From: Limonium bicolor
Lineage: Eukaryota > Streptophyta > Magnoliopsida > Caryophyllales > Plumbaginaceae
Assembly: GCA_023374045.1 (NCBI GenBank)
Contig: CM041783.1
Coordinates: 96,197,298-96,261,297 of the forward strand
Direction of reading: 5' to 3'
DNA length: 64,000 bases
Shown: one piece after another, positions 34,298 to 45,026 of the stretch
Layout: every line of letters starts with the position of its first letter
Position numbering within the stretch: position 1 is the first letter of the stretch
Translations under genes and position numbers: made by a program
The notes under the pieces: model-generated
What the model was told of the DNA's origin: nothing
Databases searched by the model: none
What the model saw: only the letters and a program-made list of their open reading frames with translations

Positions 34298-37200
34298 TCA
34301 TATATCCTCTAATTCCCACGTAGCCTCTTCAACATCCTGGTTAGACCAGAGAACCTTCACCAGTCGCACTGACTTGTGGCGAGTGTCCCTAGTCTTACTG
34401 TCCAAGATTCTCTGAGGAGTCTCCACTGATCTCATATTTGGTTCTAAAGTCAACCTCTTAGGTTCTAACACATGGGAGGGGTGGTGCATGTATTTCTTTA
34501 GCTGTGAAACATGAAAAACATCATGCACTTTACCCAGCTCAGCAGGTAAATTCAACCTGTAAGCAACCGGGCCCACCCGCTCCGTAATCTCATAAGGACC
34601 AAAAAATTTCGGGCTTAACTTTCCCTTCTGCCCAAACCTGAATACACCCTTCATCGGTGAAACTCGCAGAAATACCTGGTCCCACTGCGAACTCCAGGTC
34701 CCGTCGTCAAACATCAGCATACGACTTCTGCCTATCTTGAGCAGCTTTCATGTTCTCCCTGATTTGCTGAACTTCAGCCTTAACTTGCTCTAAGTACGCT
34801 GGTCCTATATTGACCGTCTCACTCGACTCATCCCAGCAGAGCGGTGTACGACATGGTCTACCGTACAACGCTTGAAAAGGTGCCATCTTGATCGAAGCGT
34901 GATAGCTGTTGTTGTATGAAAATTTGATCAGATGCAATTTGTCAATCCAACTGCCCTGGAAGTCTAAGGCACATGCTCTCAGCATGTCCTCGAGTGTCTG
35001 AATAGTACGCTCAGTTGACCATCTGTCTGAGGATGGAACGCGGTACTCAGCTTGAGTTCTGTACCCAACGCTTCCTGGTAGCTCTCCAGTACCTCGAAAG
35101 GAATCTGGTATCTCTATCTGACACTATGGTCTTCGGTACCCGTGATGTCTCATGATTTCTTTCTCAAATAACTCAGCTAATTTGGTCACCTTCCAAGTAT
35201 CCTTCATCGGTATGAATCGGGTTACTTTGGTAAGGCGATCCACCACCACCCTATCATGTTGAGACCTCCCCTGGCAGGTGGAAGCCCAACTACGAAGTCC
35301 ATGGAGATATCATGGAACTTCCACTCCGGAACTGGCATCGACTGTACCATTCCGCCCGGTCGTCGGTGCTCAAATTTCACCTTCTGGCATGTGAGACACC
35401 TCAAGACGAACTCGGTAACATCTGTCTTCATCCCCGACCACCAGAAGTATCTCTTCATGTCTTTATACATTTTAGAGGCTCCCGTATGGATGGAAACTGA
35501 AGAACAGTGTGATTCTCTAAGTATACGGTCTTTCAGATCCGTGTTGCCCCGTGGTATGCATAACCGGCCCTTAAGTCTGATCAGATCATCATCATGAAGT
35601 CTGAAGTCGTATTTCTGACTCTCAAAGGTGCCATCTGTCAGCTTCTGTCTGACCTCTCTCATGTACTCGTCTGTCCTCTGAGCCTCTCGCACCTCATCAA
35701 CCAAGCTGGAGAAAGAAACTAGCGAATGGAGTGAGTGTGCTCGACGGCTCAGGGCGTCTGCTACAACATTGGCCTTCCCCTCTTTGTATTGGAGGTCGAT
35801 GTCATAGTCTTTCAGAAACTCTAACCATCTCCTCTGTCGAAGATTTAACTCCTTCTGAGTGAATATGTATCTCAAACTCTTATGATCGGTGTAGATCGTC
35901 ACACTAACCCCGTATAAGTACTGGCGCCATATCTTCAAAGCGAAGACTATAGCTCCAGCTCCAAATCATGTGTGGGGTAGTTCTCCTCATGTTTCTTCAA
36001 CTGGCGTGAGGCATATGCCACCACCTTGCCATGGCATAAGCACGCAACCCAGCCTCTGCCGGATGCATCACAATAAACCTCAAAGCCCTCTGTACCTTCT
36101 GGAATGGTCAGAACCGGGTGCAGTGGTCAGTGAGTCCTTCAAGCTCTGAAATGATCTCTCACAGTCAACCGTCCATAAGAACGGTGCATCCTTCTTCATC
36201 AAACTGGTCATCGTTTCACGACCTTGTTGAAATCCCTAACAAATCTCCTGTAGTAACCTGCCAGACCAAGAAAGCTCCGGATGTCGGTAACAGTTTCGGC
36301 CTTGGCCAAGTACGTACGGCATCAATCTTCGCTGGATCCACTGAGATCCCAGCATCTGAGATGACATGACCTAGGAAAGAGACCTAGTCAAGCCAAAACT
36401 CACATTTGGAGAACTTAGCATATAGCTGGTTCTCCCTCAATATTTCCAATACTCTCCTCAGATGTTCCTCATGTTCAACCTTAGATTTCGAGTATATCAA
36501 ATGTCATCAATAAACACCACAACCGACTTGTCCAGCTGCTCCCGAAACAAGCGGTTCATCAGATCCATAAACTTCGCCGGTGCGTTCAACAAACCGAACG
36601 GCATCACTGTAAACTCATAGTGGCCGTATCGTGTCCGGAATGCCGTCTTTTCAATGTCCCCCTCCTTAATGGCTATCTGATGATACCCGATCTGAGATCA
36701 ATCTTGGAGAACACAGATCTCCCTTCAACTGATCGAACAGATCGTCAATGGGGTAGTGGTACTTATTCTTCACTGTTACTGCATTCAGCTCTCTGTAGTC
36801 GATGCAGAGGCGGAGACTACCATCCTTCTTCTTCACGAAGAGGACTGGCGCTCCCCATGGTGACACACTTGGTCTTATAAATCCCTTATCCAACAAATCT
36901 TTCAATTGTTCCTTTAACTCAGTCATTTCTACCGGAGCCATTGGGTATGGTGCCTTGGCTATCGGTCCGGTACCAGGTAGCAGCTCGATGGTGAACTCTA
37001 CCTCCCGAGTGGGTGGCATGCCGGGCAGTTCCCGTGGAAATAAGTCGGGGAACTCCGACACTACCGGTAAGTCGGGATCGAACTCAGGGTCTCTCTCTAT
37101 GTCCTGTACATAGTAGAGGTACACTTCTTCCTTTCTCTTCAATTCCTTATACATTGCCATGGCGGTGATGATCTTAGTCGAAGGCTCTCTGGGCCTCTGG

Positions 37201-37627
37201 CGGTATGATATTGTTACCCCAGACGGACTCCTGAGCAGCAATCTATGCTCGGCGCAGAGGATACGTCCCTTGTGCCGCTCCAACCAGTTCATCCCGAAGA
37301 TAACATCAAATCCTAGCTCACTGAACTCAATAAAACTAACTGGAAAGTCTTCTCCCTTAATTCTGACAGTGGTTCCTCGGTAGTAACGAGTGCAACGAAC
37401 CTTCTTCTTAGACGGGAGCGTAACCGTGAAGTCGGGTAGCTCATCAGTGTCTAGCCCCAACCTGCCCGCGAATGATGCCGAGACAAAGGTATGCGAGGCC
37501 CCTGAGTCGAAGAGAACTGATGCCTCAATCTCATTGATCGGAAAGGTGCCGGTAAGGATAGTACCGTTGACGTCGGCCTGTGCCTCTGTAAGTATGCTTA
37601 GTGCACCTTTCGTACCGAGTCCATAAC
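34298..37627 (-). pseudogene. Gypsy chromovirus pol of G1 (PR-RT-RNaseH-INT-chromodomain), disrupted
   Basis: Read right to left. Protease with [10 protein letters not shown] (about 37490-37516); link region [13 protein letters not shown]; reverse transcriptase start ([20 protein letters not shown], about 36830), then shifted frames through the core; RNase H end ([27 protein letters not shown]); integrase zinc finger ([18 protein letters not shown]) and catalytic core start ([11 protein letters not shown]); integrase C-terminus ([15 protein letters not shown]) and a chromodomain-like tail ([20 protein letters not shown]), diagnostic of chromoviruses, Tekay/Del type. Breaks occur near 36710, 36400-36650, 35960, 35225, 35030 and 34710. 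The first pol codon follows an acceptor-like ttag at 37628-37631. Confidence 0.93.
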
Positions 37628-37782
37628 CTAATTGTGTTCACAAGCTTCATGAGTATTGATGGTATAACAAGAGTCGTAACAATTTATATGAATAACACTG
37701 TTATTTTATTCATAACCATCCTGTTTACAACATGAGCTTTAATCTTACATCTCATTCCTCATCTCATTCTAACATTACATGG
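37628..37782 (-). other. Spacer between AlkB frame and protease, with AATAAA
   Basis: About 155 bp, non-coding. On the minus strand it holds aataaa (37705-37710) about 75 nt after the AlkB stop and ends in cacaattag before the pol exon. G2 has the same arrangement, with AATAAA at 63596-63601 and gaattag before pol. It may be a poly(A) signal for a short Gag-AlkB message followed by an intron end. Confidence 0.5.
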
Positions 37783-38495
37783 CTAATATTGTCTAAAGGT
37801 TAGGTTTAATCTCCCAGGTCTCATATGCGTCGCATTAGTTACTGTTGACGGTGTTGTATTCAACTTGATCCTCTTAATCCCATGGTATAACATCCTTGAT
37901 TCTCCTCCCATAATTAATAGATCTCCTGACTTAAGTACCAACTTATTCGCGCGGTCCGCACGCTTCTGCTTGCCGTATAAAAACTCTGCATCATCCCCAT
38001 TGGACCAAGACACTACGGGTATCCCTCTTTCGAGAGACTCCGTTGTCTCGTCCTTATCCTGGTGTAGTCCAAGTCGCCCATCCTTCTCGTAGAAGTTCAC
38101 AATGCAAATGTCTGCTTGAATGTCTGGAATCGGTTCAACTTCCAACTGCTAAGCGATTTCCACAACTTGTGTAATAAATGGATGGAACTCTTCGGGTATT
38201 CCCGGTGGTGAGACTCCATCTTGCATCCTCGTGGTATGGTAATTCTTGGCATACGGATTCCAATCCTTGCCCAAGCTCATCATTTTTAATTTCATCCTTG
38301 CTCCCCCTGGTCCCATTCCTAGTTGATTGCATCTTCTGATGATGGCTATTTGTGCTTCGGGTGTCAGGTATCCCCTTAATAAAATCATACCTGGGCGGAT
38401 AACCTGACATTGTTTGGTTGGAAAGTCTATGGGTTCGATGTCGGTGTGCTCCGGGTTAGGTGTAGATGGTATTGGATAGCAGATGTTGAAGCTTC
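37783..38495 (-). pseudogene. AlkB-like 2-oxoglutarate/Fe(II) dioxygenase captured by gypsy element G1
   Basis: About 236 codons with one in-frame TAG (38149-38151, about codon 115), otherwise open. Seen: N-terminal RPGMILLRGYL, GPGGARMKLKMMSLGKDW, ICIVNFYEKDGRLGLHQDKD with the iron-binding H-x-D (38047-38064), AEFLYG, LKSGDLLIMGGESRMLYHGI with the distal iron-binding His (near 37883), and RPGRLNLTFRQY with the Arg residues that hold 2-oxoglutarate. This resembles the plant ALKBH1-like family close to bacterial AlkB. AlkB enzymes oxidatively remove methyl groups from nucleic-acid bases. It lies between the gag zinc knuckles and protease, on the same strand. A candidate acceptor (tttag, AG at 38496-38497) begins the frame. 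The substrate is unknown. A host gene fragment is unlikely because G2 carries it at the same place. Confidence 0.88.
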
Positions 38496-38627
38496 CTAAA
38501 GTGGTAGTAGGTTATATCTTACTTAAGTTCTAATCTCATCTTATTCTTACTTAACTCATTTATTCACCAAACATGCATGATAATGCGGTAAGCTGGTAGT
38601 TTTATTACTAAATGGTTATAGCGGTAC
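38496..38627 (-). other. Candidate 132-nt intron between gag and AlkB
   Basis: Minus strand: donor aggccag/gtaccg (GT at 38626-38627) and acceptor ccactttag/gaagc (AG at 38496-38497), AT-rich with stops in all frames between. The AlkB frame requires two bases after the acceptor to complete a codon, the same phase as the pol acceptor at 37628-37629. The gag frame at the donor is uncertain because of indels. Confidence 0.45.
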
Positions 38628-39085
38628 CTGGCCTCGATGAGGGTTCAGGCTCATCGTCCCGGTCCACCATGTGTAGTGGGTCCCGACTTCTGGGTCACCC
38701 TTGGGTTCTTGTCTGCAGCTTGCTGCACCTTCCTCTGACTGTCAGATCCAGCTCCCTGATCGGTCTTGCCCTTGCCCCTGGTGTCGGGCCTATGGGCTCT
38801 GCTAGCAGGGTTTCGGTAACACTCATATGCTCGGTGTCCATAACCCCACAAAAGTTGCACTCCACCTTGTTCCACTTGCAATCGAGCCCGGGGTGGTCCT
38901 TGTGACACCACCTACAGATGTAGCGTCGTTGGTAGCCACCACCGGCTCCCTTCTCAGTCTCAGATCCTGATCATTCACAATGTCAATTCTCATATCTCAA
39001 ACGGTTACTAATTGTTTCTTAACTCAATCAATACCAATCCCTTACCCTTTGGCGCCCTAGAGCACAGGGGTGTAGCTGCGTAAGT
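38628..39085 (-). pseudogene. 3' end of gypsy gag with two zinc knuckles (G1), partial
   Basis: Minus strand: RRYICRWCHKDHPGLDC (first knuckle, C-x2-C-x3-H-x4-C, near 38890) and, after a one-base shift, CNFCG...GHRAYEC (second knuckle, near 38830), then a basic tail (KGKTDQGAGSDSQRK) and a stop. A frame shifted by one at the very end reads acidic residues up to the candidate donor at 38628. Gag packages the element RNA. The 5' part and the 5' LTR are lost in the N run. Confidence 0.75.
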
Positions 39086-39585
39086 NNNNNNNNNNNNNNN
39101 NNNNNNNNNNNNNNNNNNNNNNNNNNNNNNNNNNNNNNNNNNNNNNNNNNNNNNNNNNNNNNNNNNNNNNNNNNNNNNNNNNNNNNNNNNNNNNNNNNNN
39201 NNNNNNNNNNNNNNNNNNNNNNNNNNNNNNNNNNNNNNNNNNNNNNNNNNNNNNNNNNNNNNNNNNNNNNNNNNNNNNNNNNNNNNNNNNNNNNNNNNNN
39301 NNNNNNNNNNNNNNNNNNNNNNNNNNNNNNNNNNNNNNNNNNNNNNNNNNNNNNNNNNNNNNNNNNNNNNNNNNNNNNNNNNNNNNNNNNNNNNNNNNNN
39401 NNNNNNNNNNNNNNNNNNNNNNNNNNNNNNNNNNNNNNNNNNNNNNNNNNNNNNNNNNNNNNNNNNNNNNNNNNNNNNNNNNNNNNNNNNNNNNNNNNNN
39501 NNNNNNNNNNNNNNNNNNNNNNNNNNNNNNNNNNNNNNNNNNNNNNNNNNNNNNNNNNNNNNNNNNNNNNNNNNNNNNNNNNNNN
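39086..39585. other. Assembly gap of exactly 500 N
   Basis: Exactly 500 unknown bases, a round placeholder size and not a measured length. G1 gag stops at its left edge; LTR F in the opposite orientation starts at its right edge. True distance, order and orientation across it are not supported by the sequence. Confidence 0.98.
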
Positions 39586-42360
39586 TTTAATGGAATGGTA
39601 ATTAAGAAATCTTAAAGTTGTTGCAATCTCGCACACCTGATAGCAGCAGTAGCATGAAACAGTACATTCCACTACTGGTGGTATACTTGAACTCAGTCTT
39701 TCTCTTCTGGATATTATAACAGTAGGTGTTATCAATTCTTTCTGTTACACCTGCAAGATAATCTGATTTGTCTCTCCTCTACGCTTCCTACTTTTCTTCT
39801 TGATCTCTGTGTTACCCCGAGCACTTCAAAGGGATAGATGGGGTGCTTTAGGGTGGTAATTTTGCCCCTTTCTGAAATCCTGGGGATCCTCGGTGTCTTT
39901 CAGAGCAAATATCGCCTCCTCTCTTTACTCTCCGTCTGGGATCCCTGCTTGCATTTATCTCGGTAAAATTGGCTGGGAATTGTAGTACTTCCATTGACTA
40001 TCCTCTATGGCAGTAGCATCAACAACATGACTGAAAAGTTAATCAGTAACTTACCTTGCTGTCAAATTGAGTTCTTCTGTTGCATCTGTTACAGAAGCTA
40101 GAGAAATTCTTCTGTTGCACCAGTTAAACGAATAATTAGCATACAACAATAGCCTGCTGTTGTGTTTGTCATTCTGTCACACTTGTGAAGCAATCCATAG
40201 CCATATAAGCCGTAGAACCCTGCTGTCCATGCCAGATGTGAAAATAAAACGATCCATCCTTCTCTATTTTCACGGTAATTGAAGTGAAATTGCAGTTTCA
40301 TTCCTACATAATAAAGGTTTCTCTTATAATTAATAGGAATAAATTGTTGTTACCGTTTTAATAGGTGAGGTTGTTGATAGTCAATTAAGTAGGTGAGAAT
40401 TTAATAAATTGATTGGCCTTAATTTGGGTATTGATACTAGTATGTTATTAATCTGATATGAAATGTTAGCATAAATAGAGGTTAGTAAGTTAAGTTGTCT
40501 AGTGGAAGTTTACACAAGGTTGATGTTTCAGTTTTCTGAAACTTGTGTCTCTGTATGATCAATATCCAGAGGTGTTAAAAGTGTGGTGTGGGTTTAAAAA
40601 TGAACCCAAACTATTGCTAATATATCTATCTAAGTTGGTGAAACATTTTGTGGAAGATTAAACTTCAGTTGGTATCTTAAATGGGGTTAAGTATGGTTAA
40701 ACACCGAGACTATGTGTTAGTTTTCTAAACTTTGGGATTTCTGTATATATGGGCTTTAGAAGTATTTTAAAGATCATATTGATGTGATAATAGATTAAAA
40801 ACATTACTTACCTATTTAGATGAGGAAGGAATACATCTTAAGGGGGTGAAAATCCACCTTAGATTAACTTGTTACATGTTGCTTATAATACTATAAAGCA
40901 TTAGCTAGAGGAAAGGACTAAGTTAACATGTAAGACGACCTGTCTAAGGCTAATATTTGGGAAGTGCTAAGGGTTAATATGAACTAAACATTTAAAGGTC
41001 CATCTAGGGAACTTCACACACTAGCATAGAATAAGCTAGGGGAAATGTCACAACGTTCGTACATGAAATCGTAAAAACTGACAAGTTGTTTAAATTAACG
41101 TTAGGGTCGTAACGAACGCCAACCGGGACCCCGTGTGTGAGACAACCCTTGCTTCTAATCCAGGTATGGATATGTGTGGTCCGTATGTTGCCGTGTTACA
41201 CGGCTTGTTTGTTGTGTGCCTTGTGTGAAAATGACCATAAGATTAAAGCATGAAATTGGATTGCTTGCTTATCTTGCTTATATGATTGCTATATCATTGT
41301 TGCATATTATTTGCGCGCACACAGTAGTTTAGTTCCTTCTCGTTTATGGAACTTGAGATGAAACACGATGAACTACGCAAACAAAACAAAACAACTATAC
41401 AAGGAGAAAACTCCTCTCAAACTATAGAGGGCTTCTAATGACATCCACTATGGTGTCGAGCTACTTTTGATAATGAACAATAATTACCAACTGGTGGAAC
41501 ATGAGAATAACCCGGGAAGACAACATCTCAGGCCGTGCGGTATGGAATACTCGGGAGTTGGTATCTGCATCAGATCCTTCGACCATCTATGGTGGAGCAC
41601 ATCCTAGAGTCTAGAGGCGACTCCGCTTTCTCGACCCTTGGCGTCGGGAATGGGGGATTGGCAAATGGTGGAGCATATCCTGGAGTCTAGAGGCGACTCC
41701 GCTTTCTCGGCGTATGACGCCGGGAATGGAGGAATTTGCTATGGAGGAGACGTCCTCCAACGTGCGGTGATAAGAGAATTCACAAATAACCCTTAAAGAA
41801 ACAAGGAAAGATTGGCACCTACATGATATGGTCACGGGATCCAAACTATATCCCCAGACTTGGTGTAAGGAAAGAGAAAGAGAATGCACATTATAGGAAC
41901 AAGAGAAAAGAAATGAAAACACACAACGCTCGAATGATCCCATAGTGAGGATCATGGGCATAACATACCTATGCACATGTTTTATTATTTACATGATTGA
42001 TGTTGCTATACTAGCAGCTTGTTGTGCTTGGTTGCGTGTCTGATGTTGCTATGATGCCAGCATGTTATGTTTGGTTGCGTGTTGCTAATGCTTGCTACCT
42101 TTAAGTGATGTATGATATCATGATGTATTGTGGTGTGCTTTACTGCTTTATTATAGCATGTAAATTGGACTTAATAATATTCGACCAAGTAGTCGTGTAG
42201 CCCGGCAACATACGGGCTACACATATTCATACTCAGCGTAGTTTGTTGAGTCCTTTACAACCCAATTTTTTTCAGGTATTGAGCCGGACGGTAACGGAGT
42301 GTAGGCGGGATGGCTACCATGGGGGTAGTCCATCAGGGCAAAATTTTTGAGTTATAGTAG
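39586..42360 (+). mobile_element. Gypsy LTR F, segment 1 of 2, plus orientation
   Basis: Non-coding. From about 41100 it parallels the other gypsy LTRs: gtagcccggcaacatacggg (42197) matches the gtagccccggy...gggct block, and a ttttttcag/gtatt acceptor-like site lies at 42274-42275. A 76-bp duplication lies at 41589-41740. The LTR start is not visible and is probably lost in the gap. It is interrupted at 42361 by a solo LTR and resumes at 50996. From 39586 to about 41000 no specific landmark is recognised. Confidence 0.6.
41589..41740. repeat. 76-bp tandem duplication in LTR F
   Basis: Two copies of atggtggagcayatcctrga...gtctagaggcgactccgctt, starting at 41589 and 41665. Confidence 0.85.
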
Positions 42361-43491
42361 TGATAAGTGTGAAATACATCTATTTTTAGGGCTTTAATTC
42401 TTCCTATTTTAATAATAAGTCATGTCATAGTTCTCACTTATCATATGATTTTCTTTAGATTTATGTTTTGATGTGAACTGATATATTTTACTTGTCAAAT
42501 GCAGGAAAAAGTCTCAAATTTCATTCTTCATCTCGTAAAGACTATGACACGACAAGTGGAAAGATATATACAATATACATGTTATATCTATATATTGTAT
42601 ACGATGAAAAAGGAAGCCGACTTTGGAATAGTGATGGGCTCAAGTACAGTATATAGCATTGCTGCATGACATTCACCAAGTGCAATTATCATCCGGGTTG
42701 CTGTATACTCACAATTCATCAAGGAAGGGGCACGGTCAAACAACCCATGGTTGCATCAAATCACTTTCATGACTATTATTCTTTGACGGTGGAAATACAA
42801 CGCACAAAGGAATATCATGCGAATTGGGCTGTTTAGCGACAAAGTATAGAGGCACAGACATTACAAGGATGGGAAAAAGAAGAAAAAAAATAATAAACAA
42901 AACAGTCTGCTACTGTTGCTGGACTGGATCGATCGCATATACTCCTACTACAACATCGACGTCAATTCTCGACTACATATACACCACGCTTCTTCATCCT
43001 CGGGTGTCGGGGGATTGCACGCCATTCACACCCTCACCGTCGACCACCAGGCTCACCAAGGATTCACGCCATCTTCACGATATTCATCGTCGCACCATTC
43101 ATCACCGTACCACATTCACGGACTCACCACACGACTATCATATCCATATTCATTCTCATCCCATCTTCACACGCCATTCACCTCATCCCATCGTCGATAT
43201 CATTCACACCATCGCCATGCCTTGACCACCGCATTACACCTTCACCCTTCATCCCCATCTCTCGGTTTTTTTCCATTCACGCCCGTAACAACAATCATCA
43301 GACCACCTTCATCATCGGTCATCACTTCACATCCATCTCGAATCACGACATCAGAGACCGTCTCATATCATCTCATCACTTCACATACCACACCATCTTC
43401 ACCGACGTCTCACCCGCACTGCACCTCGCACAGCCGCACCACATCTCACCACCCTCTTCATCGGTCACCAAGCACTATCACTGATAAGTGC

Positions 43492-45026
43492 AAAACATAT
43501 AGACTTATTAGGGTTTTATCACCCTATTATTTGTAGCATTTTTAGTAATGTTTCTCACTTATCTAGGGTTTTTTCCTATAAATATGTTGTTATATTAACT
43601 GATGTATTTTATGTGTTAAAATTGTAGGAAAAATACCTAAAACATATATATGTTTATAAGGATTAAAGAAGGTCACGTGGAGAGGACATGCAGCGTGATT
43701 GCATGCAACCGCCTCATTAGGGGGCGGACGACACTAGAAATGAAGAAGATAGAGGCAACCCCTCATTAGGGGGCGGACAAACTCAATGCAACCGCCCCAT
43801 AAAACAAGAGGACGTGGAGGCGGACAAGAGAGGGATACATGGGTTAGGCGGACACAATTCATACCGCCATGCAACCGCCTCATTGAGGAGGCGACGGACT
43901 AAAAATACAGATCTAAAACGGGTTATCTTCTTCGCGACTCGCTCTGCAACTTGATTCAGACGCGCCTACCTGAAATTACTCACGCGTTGTTCCTGTCCCT
44001 GCAATCAGTGAAGCTTCAATCAACGAGCTCAATCAATGAGCTGCTCCTCTGCTGGATTCTTCTTCCTCTGCTCATTCTTCTTCCTCTATAAATACAACGC
44101 TCAGCTTACCTTCTTCGGTGTCCTTCCGGAGGCTCCTTCCGTGGTTCCTCTGGAGTTCCAATTCACACACCATCTCATTTCTCTCCTTCCGCCTTCTCCA
44201 TTTTATTTATTTTACATTCCACCACCAATCCACCTCTAGCCTACGTATACAAAATAGCAGAGTGAGCCGGAGTGATTACGGATGATTTCTATTACTCTTG
44301 TCTCTGTCTATCTATTTAATATGTTAGGCTAGTTTACGTACGCTTTGGGAATAATTATTATGTTCGTATTAATTATGCAATGTTTTTACTGGTTTAATTT
44401 AATGAAGTTTGTTACGCTTAAAGCTCATCTCTCGCCTTTTAATAAATGTCATGAGTTTATTAAATTGCTTGCTAAGTCTATTTTGATCAGACCAGGTGAT
44501 AAATAGATAGGTTGATTAAGCCGTAAATCTGGAGAAAGCTCTATTATGATTTAATGAGTTAGTATTTTCAGCAATTATATTCTCGAATTTAATGTCCGTT
44601 ACATAAGAGTGCTCGAACCTTGATTAGACCGAGCATTTCTGGTAAACGAGTTCTTATGAGGCTATGACTTAGTCCTTAAGATAATTAAAGGAATTTTGCC
44701 AGACAATTATAATTAAACCAGTAGGAATAGCATGAAAGAGCAGATAATATTAATCTGAACCAGAGTCCCGTTTAGTTTCTGTTAATTTAGTTTATTTTTA
44801 TCTTTCCTTTATTTATAAAAAAACAAGTCAATAATCCCCCCTCCTGTGACAACGCTTAGGTACTTTAATATGTACATTAGTCCCGTGGTTCGATATCCGG
44901 TCGCTTACATTTTCACTATACTACTGCGACCGGGATTTGTTTGCAGCCCGACGTTTATTTTGGGTTTTAATTTCTTTTTTTAATTTTAATTACACCACTT
45001 AAACCACTCAGATTATAACGTCTGCA
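43492..45026 (+). repeat. LARD-like element 5' LTR
   Basis: tgataagtgcaaaacatata...aacgtctgca, 1535 bp. TATA candidates tataaata at 43577-43584 and 44087-44094, the latter upstream of acaacgctcag. It differs from the 3' LTR mostly by single-base indels. Carries an array of ccgcc/ggcgg inverted motifs at about 43708-43890. Confidence 0.95.
44087..44094 (+). promoter_or_regulatory. Probable TATA box of LARD-like 5' LTR
   Basis: tataaata in ctctataaatacaacgc; identical context at 48441-48448 in the 3' LTR. Core promoter by sequence only. Confidence 0.5.

Noticed and set aside
37783..38495. AlkB frame as an ordinary host ALKBH gene interrupted by a transposon
   Set aside because: The same domain occurs in G2 at the same position between gag and protease, with the same flanking spacer, so it belongs to the element.
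39028..39735. 235-codon minus frame
   Set aside because: Most of it is the N run; not a coding sequence.
42916..43536. 206-codon plus-strand reading frame rich in His, Ser and Thr
   Set aside because: It lies in C/A/T-rich low-complexity DNA of a solo LTR and runs across the nested element's insertion point (43492). No domain is visible; stops are rare only because of the composition.
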